A DNA stretch of 23,423 bases from positions 1 through 23,423 of the forward strand of contig VEPB01000401.1 in NCBI GenBank assembly GCA_012026715.1, written 5' to 3'. Positions 9,206-16,926 of the stretch are shown one piece after another. The position numbers were made by a program, and so were the translations under genes. Under the pieces are notes generated by a model. It was not told the DNA's origin. It saw nothing but the letters and a program-made list of their open reading frames with translations, and did not search any database. Numbering within the stretch: the stretch's first letter is position 1; the number at the start of each line of letters is the position of its first letter. Source of the stretch: Methylococcaceae bacterium (lineage in GTDB: Bacteria; Pseudomonadota; Gammaproteobacteria; Methylococcales; Methylococcaceae).

Positions 9206-10021
9206 TCATTCGGCGCCAGCACGTACCGCCGCGCGGAATAGATCGTTTAGCCGCGCATGCGCTCCTTCCTTGTCAACGATACTTGGGCGGCCTTGCCCCG
9301 AGAACGCAGCACCATGCCGCGCCAGCTCGTGCTCTATGAATTGATTAATCTCCGGAACTTGCGCCCCATACCCAAATTCTTCGGTTTGGCGCTTTAGCGC
9401 CAGCAGTCGCTCAATACTTTGCCTTAACGACTCCGGAGCGACAGCCTCAACCAACCTCGCAAACTCCACCGGCGGGATTCCCATACCTTGTTCGATATAG
9501 CGAATCGCCAGGAGCGGACGCAGCACGTAGAAGTATTTCTTTAGTCGAACCTGCTCCTTGTAAATGTGCTCCCGAGCGTTGCCACGCGCCATGTGGCTGT
9601 AGTGATAACACAAGGCGACAGGGCTCATGACATTTGGCGCAATTTCCCTCAAAGACTGCGCAATCGAGCTGACATCGATGTACCGAATCGGGCTGTTTAT
9701 CCATTCAAGCAATGCCCCATTGGTACGCGTAAGCAAATACAGAGCTTTGCGGAGGTCCCACCCGCCGCAGTCAATCTCGTCAAGAATTGGGTATTCGATT
9801 ACGTCACGACGACGTTCAATATCAAACGCCATATACCAATCCGGCTTTCGAACGTAGATGAAACGGACGTCATAGTCGGAATCCGGAGATGCGAACCCCC
9901 ATGCCCTGCTGCCGGATTCACAGGCATATAGGATGCGAACATCATGTTCAGCCTCTGCCGCGCGAAGCCGTCGAATGATCTCTGCGCGAATGGAACCGCC
10001 GACTATTTCTTCACCTGCCAT
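9206..10021 (-). CDS. RlaP/YcgL-type predicted nucleotidyltransferase
   Basis: Protein of 271 residues of the DNA polymerase beta-type nucleotidyltransferase superfamily, closest in look to the RlaP (RNA-ligase-associated polymerase) group, COG3541. The core motif is seen at residues 37-51: GSRAWGF followed by SPDSDYDVRF, with D49 and D51 as likely metal ligands. A further segment, ERRRDVIEYPILDEIDCGGWD, and a helical part with YHYSHMARGN and KKYFYVLRPLLAIRY also fit. The ATG at 10021 has AGGA about 7 nt upstream. No RNA ligase gene is next to it, so the acceptor molecule is unknown. GC content is near 50 %, clearly lower than the flanking genes, and a transposase remnant lies 3' of it, so it was probably acquired by transfer. 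Neighbours on both sides are separate units. Confidence 0.85.
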   Translation of the reverse strand: MAGEEIVGGSIRAEIIRRLRAAEAEHDVRILYACESGSRAWGFASPDSDYDVRFIYVRKPDWYMAFDIERRRDVIEYPILDEIDCGGWDLRKALYLLTRTNGALLEWINSPIRYIDVSSIAQSLREIAPNVMSPVALCYHYSHMARGNAREHIYKEQVRLKKYFYVLRPLLAIRYIEQGMGIPPVEFARLVEAVAPESLRQSIERLLALKRQTEEFGYGAQVPEINQFIEHELARHGAAFSGQGRPSIVDKEGAHARLNDLFRAAVRAGAE

Positions 10022-10221
10022 ATTTCATTCCTAATGTTTAGATTGCCCTGGCGAACGACCGCCGTTCCGCCGCCCGTTCAATACGGTCCGAATTTGGATT
10101 TCCGACTCAGAAGTGCACCACCTTGAATACTCGATCCGAAGATCCAACCGTGGCATTCTGCACGTCAAAAAAACACGCGGCGCACATGGGTCGCAACCCA
10201 GCGAGGGGCGAACGGGTTGTC

Positions 10222-11349
10222 TCAATCCAGCGGCTTGCTGGAAGCGGTGCGGTAGGCCAGGTATCGCTCAGGATTGCAGGCGATTTCCCGGGCCGCAAGG
10301 AATTCCGCGTAGTAATTACGGGACGCGAAGCCGAAACTTGGATGGTCGTATTCGTGCACGATGCGCACGAAGTTATTACCCAGCTGATTTTGCGCCCGCA
10401 TCATGCCGTTGATGCCGACGTTGTAGGAGGTCAGGGCCGTCGGCCAGTCCCGCAGCTTGGCATAGGCGTAGGCCAAGTAGCGGGCGGCGCCACGCGCGGA
10501 AGCGATGGGATCCAGGCGTTCGTCAATGCGGGAATTGACTGTCATGAATCGTTCCGCCGCGCCCCGCGTGAACTGCCAGATTCCGACGGCTCCGGCCGAG
10601 GACCGCGCCTCGGCTTGAAACGAGGACTCGATATGGGGCAGGTAAGCCAAATCTTCAGGCAATCCGGCTTCACGGAAGATCTGCCTGAAGGTGCGATCAT
10701 ACCGGCGGCTGATTTCCAGGCCCTTGAGAAAGCGTTCCTGAGTGCCACGCTGCGAATGAACTCGGTCTGCGGCGCCTGTGATCAGTTGTTGCCGGCCGCT
10801 TGCCTGAAAATTCGCCAGTAACCGCCGTTCCTCGCCGTCCAGAGGAAGCCTCTCGCTTAGCTTGTTTTCCAACTGCGCCAGGCGCGCCTTCCAGTAATTT
10901 TTTCTCAACGTGACCACGTCTTTCTGATCCGGCGTCAGTGATTCGGCAACCGGAGCGGGAAGATCGACGACCTCGTAGATCACGTCGAGCAGCCGGTCAT
11001 CGTGGATCACCACTTGGGATCGGCGCCAGACCGAGTAGACCTTGCGCCAGAAGGCGACCGCAGGCTCCAGCGACTTTGGCCGGGGAAACGGCCCTGCCAA
11101 TGGCGACCGCTCCGGGAGGTTGCCCCGCGGGGCAGAATCGGGCCTGGGTTCCGGATAGGCATTCCTTGGAAGGGAATCCGGCAGCGGATTCGGCAGGGCT
11201 TGCCGGGGGGGTGAGGCTTGCGGCGGCGTGCGAATGGCGGCCGGCCGGTTCGCTGGTGCGATTTCCACGGGGTTGCGTTGGTGGGTGCATCCGCCGATTC
11301 CGAGGGTCACGACGGTGAGCAACCCGATGAAGCGGGCCCTTATGGCCAA
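10222..11349 (-). CDS. MltD-like lytic transglycosylase, lipoprotein
   Basis: Predicted periplasmic lipoprotein that cleaves peptidoglycan between MurNAc and GlcNAc (GH23/SLT fold). The catalytic domain reads YDRTFRQIFREAGLPEDLAY, LPHIESSF (catalytic Glu 241 counted from the chosen start), SAGAVGIWQFTRGAAERF, DPIASARGAARYLAYAY and ALTSYNVGINGMMRAQ. A proline-rich spacer of about 70 residues follows the lipobox; no LysM repeats follow. The frame is open to a TTG at 11511, but the TTG at 11349 gives MAIRARFIGLLTVVTLGIGG before Cys 21, a complete lipoprotein signal with lipobox GIGGC. No in-frame ATG exists upstream of the lipobox and neither TTG has a strong ribosome site; a GTG at about 11432 is another option. 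Length from this start is 375 residues. Confidence 0.82.
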   Translation of the reverse strand: MAIRARFIGLLTVVTLGIGGCTHQRNPVEIAPANRPAAIRTPPQASPPRQALPNPLPDSLPRNAYPEPRPDSAPRGNLPERSPLAGPFPRPKSLEPAVAFWRKVYSVWRRSQVVIHDDRLLDVIYEVVDLPAPVAESLTPDQKDVVTLRKNYWKARLAQLENKLSERLPLDGEERRLLANFQASGRQQLITGAADRVHSQRGTQERFLKGLEISRRYDRTFRQIFREAGLPEDLAYLPHIESSFQAEARSSAGAVGIWQFTRGAAERFMTVNSRIDERLDPIASARGAARYLAYAYAKLRDWPTALTSYNVGINGMMRAQNQLGNNFVRIVHEYDHPSFGFASRNYYAEFLAAREIACNPERYLAYRTASSKPLD

Positions 11350-11562
11350 TGACCGCGGAATGGAATGCGGAGCGGCGTCCGGTTTTGAAAAGCAACGGTC
11401 TGAACTACCGATTACTCGTGTTGTTGCATTCACGGCTACGACCCATGATCGACGGTGGCAGGAATCGGGCAGCGAGGGTGGCGCTGCAATGCCACAAATT
11501 CTAGCCTTCAATGCTCAAGCCCGGGTGATCGCGGAAAAGCCATGGCGGGGCGCCGTTCGGCG

Positions 11563-12237
11563 TCAGGTGACACGTTTGACCATCCGCGTGTGACCGATCA
11601 ACCGCGCCCAGCGGGTCCCCAGATCGAGCCAGCAGAGGCAGAAAGCCTCCCTCAGCACAGCCAAGGCGGTGTGGGCATTCCTTGGCAAGTGCTGCTCGGC
11701 GGGGTGGAGTTCGAATTCCAGTCCCAACTGATGTGCAAATTGTGCACAGCGCGCCAGGTGGTAGCGGTTGGAAATCAGGACCGCCAGGCGACTTCCCGTG
11801 GAATCCATGAGTTCTCTGGCATTGCGCAGGTTCTCCAGCGTGTTTTCCGACTGGGCTTCCAGAGTGACTCGATTTGCGAGCCGCGGATTCAGATTCATCA
11901 ACTGATGAAACGCCACGTCGGCTTCCGTGCTTCCGGGCTGTCCGCCGCCCAGCAATATGGCGCGGCTGTGGGGATCGGCGGTCAAGAGCCGATGTGCCGC
12001 GTGGATGCGCGCCTGAAAGTCGAGATCCGGCAATCCGCTCGCCAAGCGCTTGCCGAACACGAGCAGGCACGCTCCCCGGGAATCGGTTTCGCGCGTTGTT
12101 ACGGCGATTCTCAAGACCCGCGCCAGGTAGATCAGATAGATCAGTCCGCCGGAAAGGACGCAGGCGCATAGGGTCGCGCAGAGCGAGTGCAGCGTATCGC
12201 GCCGCCGATAAGGGTCGTTGAAATTCAATCGATTCAC
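11563..12237 (-). CDS. YdcF/DUF218-family membrane-anchored protein
   Basis: Protein of 224 residues of the DUF218 (YdcF/SanA/ElyC) family. Family members affect envelope integrity, and ElyC affects undecaprenyl-phosphate-linked steps, but the reaction is not known. One membrane helix at about residues 18-40 follows RRRD, so the rest probably lies in the periplasm. The family marks are LLVFGKRL (59-66), RAILLGGGQPGSTEADV, the segment QSENTLENLRNARELM and VLISNRYHLARCAQFA. The chosen start is GTG at 12237; there is no in-frame ATG near and the ribosome site is weak (GGAG very close to the GTG). It lies 82 nt behind the exported unknown protein and 213 nt before the transglycosylase, on the same strand; all three concern the envelope. 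Confidence 0.82.
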   Translation of the reverse strand: MNRLNFNDPYRRRDTLHSLCATLCACVLSGGLIYLIYLARVLRIAVTTRETDSRGACLLVFGKRLASGLPDLDFQARIHAAHRLLTADPHSRAILLGGGQPGSTEADVAFHQLMNLNPRLANRVTLEAQSENTLENLRNARELMDSTGSRLAVLISNRYHLARCAQFAHQLGLEFELHPAEQHLPRNAHTALAVLREAFCLCWLDLGTRWARLIGHTRMVKRVT

Positions 12238-12319
12238 CGCTCCAGGCCGGTCGCTCGATCCGCCAAGCTATTGTCTCGGTGCGGAAGTCGGCCGGGAATT
12301 GCAGATCGTCCGGCACACG

Positions 12320-13231
12320 TTATTGACCGACTGGAGGCGTGATGATGCGTGGTTCCAAGTCTAGGATGCTCGTGTTCAACACCCCGCCCGCTGTCGAAAC
12401 AACGTTGTCGCGACTGCTCAGCCAGAGAATCATGACCGGGCGCCTGACGGCTACCTTTGCGTATTTCTGGTAACGACTCGCCAGATCCCGCAGTCTTTTC
12501 CAATCCCCCTCCCACAGGAAAAAGTGCTGGTCGCTTACGTCCCCCTTGGTTTTTGGATCCCCCGGAATTTCCCGCACGAAACCGTCAAGGAGGTAGCGCC
12601 CCGGAACGGGGGTGAGAGGCTTGGCCCCAAGCGCCGCCAAGGCGCTGAGGACCTCATCTCGCTTGGTAGCCAGTCTTTTATGCGACTCAACGGTCAGAAA
12701 CGAAAATTCGACCCAGAGCCACTGCGCGCCGACACGATTGAGCCTGCCGGTCTGGTCGCACGCGGTGAACGTGGTGCTTCCTTCGGCTTCAAGATCGACG
12801 GAACGCTCCGTAACGGCCAAGGTGTAGTGATCGCGGCGTCCACCGTTTATGAAGACGATTCGGTAATCGCCAGGCTCCGTCGGAAGAACGATGCGCTCCT
12901 GGATCGGTGCCGGCTCCTTCGCCATCCGGCAAGCCTCGTAGGCCTCCGAGGGCGCCACATCGAGAAGTCTTATTGTGATCTCGCGATCGTGGCGTTCTTC
13001 CCGAAACACAATGCGCCGGCATTCGTACTCGAATACGCCCGGCGGCGCAAAGGATAACGTCAGTCCAGGCGATCGATGCCGACCATCTTCCAGTGTAAAG
13101 CGCAAAACGTCCGGCAGCCCTGGCGTCGCTGGGGCGGCTTTGCCCGTCGTTCCTGACAGGAGGCAGAGAAGCGAAAGACAGATGGTTAGGGTGATCGAGC
13201 GCCGCCGCACCAGGATGGATTTGATCTTCAC
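12320..13231 (-). CDS. Exported protein of unknown function
   Basis: I do not recognise this 303-residue protein. The N-terminus has a charged start (MKIKSILVRRR), a hydrophobic stretch (ITLTICLSLLCLLSG) and a plausible signal peptidase site near TGKAA-P, so it is probably secreted to the periplasm. After the signal come an apparent beta-rich part (PGVFEYECRRIVFREE, GDYRIVFINGGRRDHYTLAV), a middle part with WLWVEFSFLTVESHKRL and a C-terminal part with DQHFFLWEGDWKRLRDLASR. Three cysteines remain in the mature part. The start is GTG at 13231; a weak GGAT lies upstream and no ATG is available in frame. It is the first of an apparent same-strand series with the YdcF-like gene. Codon use looks like that of the neighbours. 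Confidence 0.7.
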   Translation of the reverse strand: MKIKSILVRRRSITLTICLSLLCLLSGTTGKAAPATPGLPDVLRFTLEDGRHRSPGLTLSFAPPGVFEYECRRIVFREERHDREITIRLLDVAPSEAYEACRMAKEPAPIQERIVLPTEPGDYRIVFINGGRRDHYTLAVTERSVDLEAEGSTTFTACDQTGRLNRVGAQWLWVEFSFLTVESHKRLATKRDEVLSALAALGAKPLTPVPGRYLLDGFVREIPGDPKTKGDVSDQHFFLWEGDWKRLRDLASRYQKYAKVAVRRPVMILWLSSRDNVVSTAGGVLNTSILDLEPRIITPPVGQ

Positions 13232-13405
13232 CGTTCATCCATTCGGTTTAGGTCCACCCGGATTATGCCGGCGTCCTTTCACAAAGTAGCCTACGGCCGT
13301 GTCGTGCCTCTCCCGGGAAGAGACTCTTCCTCGCATCGGGCGCGTGCAAGATTGCTCGGTTCACGGGTTATTGGAATTTCGCCATCACCTCTTGCCGGAA
13401 GCGTA

Positions 13406-14458
13406 TCAGACGAGCTCGACCCCAGAACTGGCAAATACGGCTTCCAGGTCTTTTCGTTCCTCGGGAGACTTGAATATCAGAAGATCCCAGCCAAACGCCA
13501 GTACCCGCACCTCTGGCCCATAGATCTGGCGAGCGAATAATAGAACCGTGGACCGAGCCCCCACAATAAAGTCGTAATGGGTTCTGGCCAGGTAGCGTTC
13601 GATGGGTTCCTCCAGCATCAGCTGCTCGTCACCATCGCCCATCAACTCATTGTTACGGTCTCTGGGATGCCCTTTGTAATGGATGAAGGTCACTCCCTGA
13701 TCAGCAAGCCAAGCGTGGATTCGGTCTGTGACGCGGGGCAGATCCGCCTCGGCCAGTAAATTGCTGCCGGTCAGTGGCTGACCGATCACCAGGGCGCGCA
13801 ACTGGGAGGACGCTTGAGACACTGGGGCTGAGGTCCTAACCAAGGCGGGCAATTCGGTCACCTTCTCGGGCCGATATTGATGCGGCAGCCCCGCCAGGGT
13901 GTAGATGCGATCCACGAAAGCCGCATCGGCGCCGGTATGGTCGCCACTGAACGTCCGGAACTTCAATTCCGGAGAAACGATCCGGCGCAACACCCGGAGC
14001 TTGTGAGACCAGCGCTTTTTAAAGCTCAAGGGATAACGGCGCGTGCTGTCGACTCCTTCGGGAATAATGCGGGCACAAACTGTATTCGCCCCGACCAGCG
14101 GCCCCAAGCCGAGCACGAAATAGTTGGTCGCCTCCGCACCGTAGCCACCGGCGTGTATCGTGACGGAATCGCAGGGCCCCACCAGTTTGGCCACCTTCCT
14201 GAGGTTTTGCAGCAACCGGCGGTGGATACCGAATAGCCCCGGCAATGGCCGTTTTCTGGGCCAAGGGAGAAAATCCACCGCATCCCACACCGCCTTATCG
14301 ATGAACGCTTCGATCGCTTCATGGTAATAGAGCAAGATTTTCCGCCCCGGCGGCTCGAAGTTCTCGGCGATGCAGCAGGCAGCGAGGTAATGCATGGGAG
14401 ATCCGACGATATAAACGCTGGCGTGCCCGTGCCGAACATCAGAAGTCTGGTTTATCAC
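13406..14458 (-). CDS. Putative glycosyltransferase, polysialyltransferase/GT52-like
   Basis: Protein of 350 residues resembling the bacterial sialyl-/polysialyltransferase group (GT38/GT52 look). The N-terminus SVYIVGSPMHYLAACCIAEN (14-33) has the typical first Rossmann strand and helix. Two motifs used for CMP-sialic acid binding in that group have possible counterparts: PEG (133-135, for the D/E-D/E-G motif) and KGHPR (262-266, for the HP motif), followed by a serine motif GARSTVLL (300-307). This is assignment by pattern; the donor sugar is not proven. If right, it modifies lipopolysaccharide or a surface polysaccharide. The start is GTG at 14458 with GAGG 7 nt upstream; the first internal Met is inside the conserved core. 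GC content is somewhat lower than in the housekeeping part. No sialic acid synthesis genes are in the window. Confidence 0.65.
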   Translation of the reverse strand: MINQTSDVRHGHASVYIVGSPMHYLAACCIAENFEPPGRKILLYYHEAIEAFIDKAVWDAVDFLPWPRKRPLPGLFGIHRRLLQNLRKVAKLVGPCDSVTIHAGGYGAEATNYFVLGLGPLVGANTVCARIIPEGVDSTRRYPLSFKKRWSHKLRVLRRIVSPELKFRTFSGDHTGADAAFVDRIYTLAGLPHQYRPEKVTELPALVRTSAPVSQASSQLRALVIGQPLTGSNLLAEADLPRVTDRIHAWLADQGVTFIHYKGHPRDRNNELMGDGDEQLMLEEPIERYLARTHYDFIVGARSTVLLFARQIYGPEVRVLAFGWDLLIFKSPEERKDLEAVFASSGVELV

Positions 14459-14596
14459 TAGATAGCCTCAGATCTAGATACTTGCGTTGGGAGAGCGAGA
14501 AAAGGCCGGAGCCCAAAAAGACACCAGCATCCGAATCAGGGCTACCTGCCGAATTCCGCCAAAAAGCCGGCGACGAGGAGCCTTACGCTGACAGTG

Positions 14597-15340
14597 TCAG
14601 CGCCGGTATTGTCCACCGGCGGCGTCGAGCAATCGCTTGCGGGCTGCGAAATGGCGTTGAATGTAGCCAAGATCGAAACGTTCATGCCGCGTTTGGTGGG
14701 CCACCTGCCGAACCAGTTCATGATCGAGCACCGCCAGGGGTTGGCCGGTGCTCATGGCGAGCAACTGGGTCTTTGCAGCCCGTTCGACGAAGTAGAGATC
14801 GTCGTAAGCCTGGGCCACGCTGGGCGCCGCGGTCATCAGCCCGTGATTGCCCAGGAACAGCACCTCCGCATTCCCCAGGATTCGGGCCAGGCGATCCCCA
14901 ACCGTATCGGTCAGCGCCACACCGTCGTAGTCGGTGTCATAAGCCACCCGATCATAGAACCGGCAGGTGGTATGCAGCGCCCATTCCAGCCGGCCGCCTT
15001 TCAGCATGGCCAGCGCCGTCGCATGGGGCTGGTGGGTATGCATCAGCACCTTAGCACGGGGAACCAGACGGTGAATGGGCGCATGGATGTGATGGGCCGA
15101 TGCGGACGGCTCGCCGTCGCCCCGCACCACCCGCCCCTCGAAATCACACACGATCAGGCTGGACGCGGTGACCTCCGAGAAGTGCAGACCGAAGGGATTG
15201 ACCAGAAAGTGCGCCCCATCGGGGAGTACGGCGGAAAAATGGTTGGCGATGCCTTCGTGCAGGTCGTCGGCCACCGCCATGTGCAAGGCCGCGGCCAAAT
15301 CTACTCTCAGGCTCCATTCAGATTCGCTCATCTTCGCCAT
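14597..15340 (-). CDS. Class II aldolase/adducin-family protein
   Basis: Cytoplasmic metal-dependent enzyme of the AraD/FucA fold, 247 residues; members cleave or isomerise sugar phosphates, but several act on other substrates and this one cannot be specified. Zinc ligands are expected at H101 and H103 in MHTHQPHATALA and H166 in GNHGLMT; ANHFSAVLP and NPFGLHFSEVTASSL are further family segments. The ATG at 15340 has GGAG 6 nt upstream (TAGGAG), a strong ribosome site. It lies 67 nt behind the MocR gene on the same strand, so both may be one transcript. The stop codon is inside a short inverted repeat (CGCTGACA-G-TGTCAGCG). Its place next to a MocR regulator and aminotransferase genes hints at amino acid or amino sugar metabolism. 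Confidence 0.88.
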   Translation of the reverse strand: MAKMSESEWSLRVDLAAALHMAVADDLHEGIANHFSAVLPDGAHFLVNPFGLHFSEVTASSLIVCDFEGRVVRGDGEPSASAHHIHAPIHRLVPRAKVLMHTHQPHATALAMLKGGRLEWALHTTCRFYDRVAYDTDYDGVALTDTVGDRLARILGNAEVLFLGNHGLMTAAPSVAQAYDDLYFVERAAKTQLLAMSTGQPLAVLDHELVRQVAHQTRHERFDLGYIQRHFAARKRLLDAAGGQYRR

Positions 15341-15407
15341 GCAGTGCTCCTACCGAGTGATGAATCGGGGCCGGCCCCCGGGACGCTGCATAGACACGTC
15401 AGCGTTT

Positions 15408-16526
15408 CTAGGCATGGCTTGCGGCCGCTTCCAGGAAACGGAAGATCGCCGGATGGGCGCAGCCGGCGGCATTGAATCGCAGCCATGGCGAGGCTTCTTG
15501 CTGCGGGCGGAACAGGGCGCCCGGCGCCAACATGATACCCTGGCTTGCCGCCTCCGCCGCCAGCGGCGTGGCGTTTTCCGTTCCGTCGCGACGCGCCCAG
15601 ATGAAGAGGCCGTCTTCCGCCTCCCGGTAAACCTCGAGCCCCGCGCGCTCTAGGTTGCGGACCGCTTCGGCCCGCGCCTTGCGCAAGCGGGCGCGGAGTT
15701 TTTCCAGGTGCTTGCGGTAGTAGCCGTCGGTCAGCAACTGGTAAATCAGGCGCTCGTCGATTTCCGAGGTGGTCAGGCTAGTGAGCAGCTTGAGATCGGT
15801 GAGGCTCTCGGCGATCTCGTAGCGGCAGGCGAGGTAGCCCACCCTGAGGCTCGCGGACACGGTCTTGGAGAAACTGCTGACATAGATCACCCGCTCCAAC
15901 TGGTCGAGCGCCGCCAGCCGCGCCGGCAAGCCCGACGCTAGATCGCCATAGATGTCGTCTTCCACGATGACCAGGTCGTGGCGCTCGGCCAGTTGCAGCA
16001 CCCGGTGGGCCACCGCCGGGGTAAGGTTGACGCCGGTGGGATTATGCAGCACGGTGTTGGTGAAGAACACCTTGGGCCGATGTTCCAGGATCCGTTGTTC
16101 CAGCGCCCCGGCATCGGGTCCCTGGGTCGTCCATGGAACCCCCACGAGACGGGCGCCCAACAGCTTGAGATAACCGAACAGGGTGTAATACCCCGGATCG
16201 TCCACCAGCACGGCGTCGCCCGGCCTCACCAGCAACCGGCTGATCAAGTCCATGGCCTGGGTGGCGCCGCGGGTGGTGACGATCTGCCGCGGCGAACAAG
16301 CGATGCCCTGGTCCTCCACCCGCTGCGCCAGCAGCACTCTGAGCGGCTGGTAGCCCGCCGGCATGCCGTAGCCGGTCAGATGGCTGCCGTCCTTGCGGGC
16401 CAGGGTGCGCAGGCTGCGCTGGATGCCGGCGCCATCCATCCATTCGCCCGGCAGCCAGCCGGCTCCCGGCATGGCGATGTGAGGCTGTTCCTGCAAGGCA
16501 TTGCGGAGCAGCCACAACACATCCAT
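15408..16526 (-). CDS. Aminotransferase-like half of the split MocR
   Basis: A 372-residue open frame from ATG 16526 (MDVLWLLRNALQEQPHIAMP). It has the features of a fold-type I PLP domain: TGYGMPAGYQPLR, TTRGATQAMDLISRLL, VLHNPTGVNL, VIVEDDIYGDL and the PLP-lysine segment SSFSKTVSASLRVGYL (Lys about 317 of the joined protein). GGAG 6 nt before the ATG could allow independent translation, but MocR-like residues continue upstream of this ATG to the stop codon, so it is best read as the 3' part of one damaged gene. Confidence 0.7.
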   Translation of the reverse strand: MDVLWLLRNALQEQPHIAMPGAGWLPGEWMDGAGIQRSLRTLARKDGSHLTGYGMPAGYQPLRVLLAQRVEDQGIACSPRQIVTTRGATQAMDLISRLLVRPGDAVLVDDPGYYTLFGYLKLLGARLVGVPWTTQGPDAGALEQRILEHRPKVFFTNTVLHNPTGVNLTPAVAHRVLQLAERHDLVIVEDDIYGDLASGLPARLAALDQLERVIYVSSFSKTVSASLRVGYLACRYEIAESLTDLKLLTSLTTSEIDERLIYQLLTDGYYRKHLEKLRARLRKARAEAVRNLERAGLEVYREAEDGLFIWARRDGTENATPLAAEAASQGIMLAPGALFRPQQEASPWLRFNAAGCAHPAIFRFLEAAASHA

Positions 16527-16547
16527 GGCCCGCTCCAGCTGGCAGGA

Positions 16548-16814
16548 TTAACTCGCCGCCTCGCCGGCTTCGGCCCGCCGCGCCACGTAAAAGCCGGAAC
16601 CCTGGCGGGACTTCAGATAACCCATGGCCACCAAGCGGTCGAAGGCCTGCACCACGGTGAATTTGCTGACCCGGTGATCCGCCGCGAAGCGCCGGATGGA
16701 AGGCAGCCTGGCGCCCGGCCGCAGTGCGCGTTCGTCCACTCGCCGCTTCAGGCCGGCGACAATCTGCTCGATGAGCGGACGGGAGTCGTTGGAATCGAGA
16801 TCGAGCGCGTGCAT
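16548..16814 (-). CDS. GntR-type DNA-binding half of the split MocR
   Basis: An 88-residue open frame from ATG 16814 (MHALDLDSNDSRPLIEQIVA). The winged helix is visible: LRPGARLPSIRRFAADHRVS then KFTVVQAFDRLVAMGYLKSR and QGSGFYVARR. The frame extends upstream to a TTG at 16862, but the ATG matches the MocR start and a TACAAT -10-like element at 16868-16863 would place transcription start downstream of that TTG. By itself it could still bind DNA, but would lack the dimer-forming, ligand-sensing domain. Confidence 0.7.
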   Translation of the reverse strand: MHALDLDSNDSRPLIEQIVAGLKRRVDERALRPGARLPSIRRFAADHRVSKFTVVQAFDRLVAMGYLKSRQGSGFYVARRAEAGEAAS

Positions 16815-16862
16815 GACTGTGTCGGTCGTCCTGCCGGTACAGGTGGAAGAAATGGCCGTCAA

Positions 16863-16868
16863 ATTGTA
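16863..16868 (-). promoter_or_regulatory. Possible -10 of the MocR gene in the divergent region
   Basis: TACAAT on the minus strand, 48 nt upstream of the MocR ATG; no convincing -35. The 112-bp divergent region (16815-16926) would be the natural MocR operator; two imperfect copies, TTGTATCTG (16864-16872) and TTGTCTGCT (16875-16883), are the only repeats I see there. Confidence 0.3.
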
Positions 16869-16926
16869 TCTGGGTTGTCTGCTCGCGGCGATTTATCGTA
16901 CCCCCATCGGCAACGGAGCGAAGCGT

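Larger units (their letters stand above)
15408..16814 (-). pseudogene. MocR-type regulator split by an in-frame stop codon
   Basis: GntR-type winged helix (N-terminal) plus fold-type I aminotransferase-like domain (C-terminal), together 468 residues, the usual MocR length. Reading is colinear in one frame, but the codon at 16550-16548 in the interdomain linker is TAA: ...RRAEAGEAAS, stop, SCQLERAMDVLWLLRNALQE. Sequence after the stop and before the next ATG (QLERA) still looks like MocR, which points to a nonsense mutation rather than two genes. MocR proteins usually bind PLP and control a neighbouring, often divergent operon; here the membrane protein/GST/aminotransferase genes diverge from it. 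If no readthrough or restart occurs, the regulator is dead. A GGAG 6 nt before the ATG at 16526 leaves restart possible. Confidence 0.8.
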
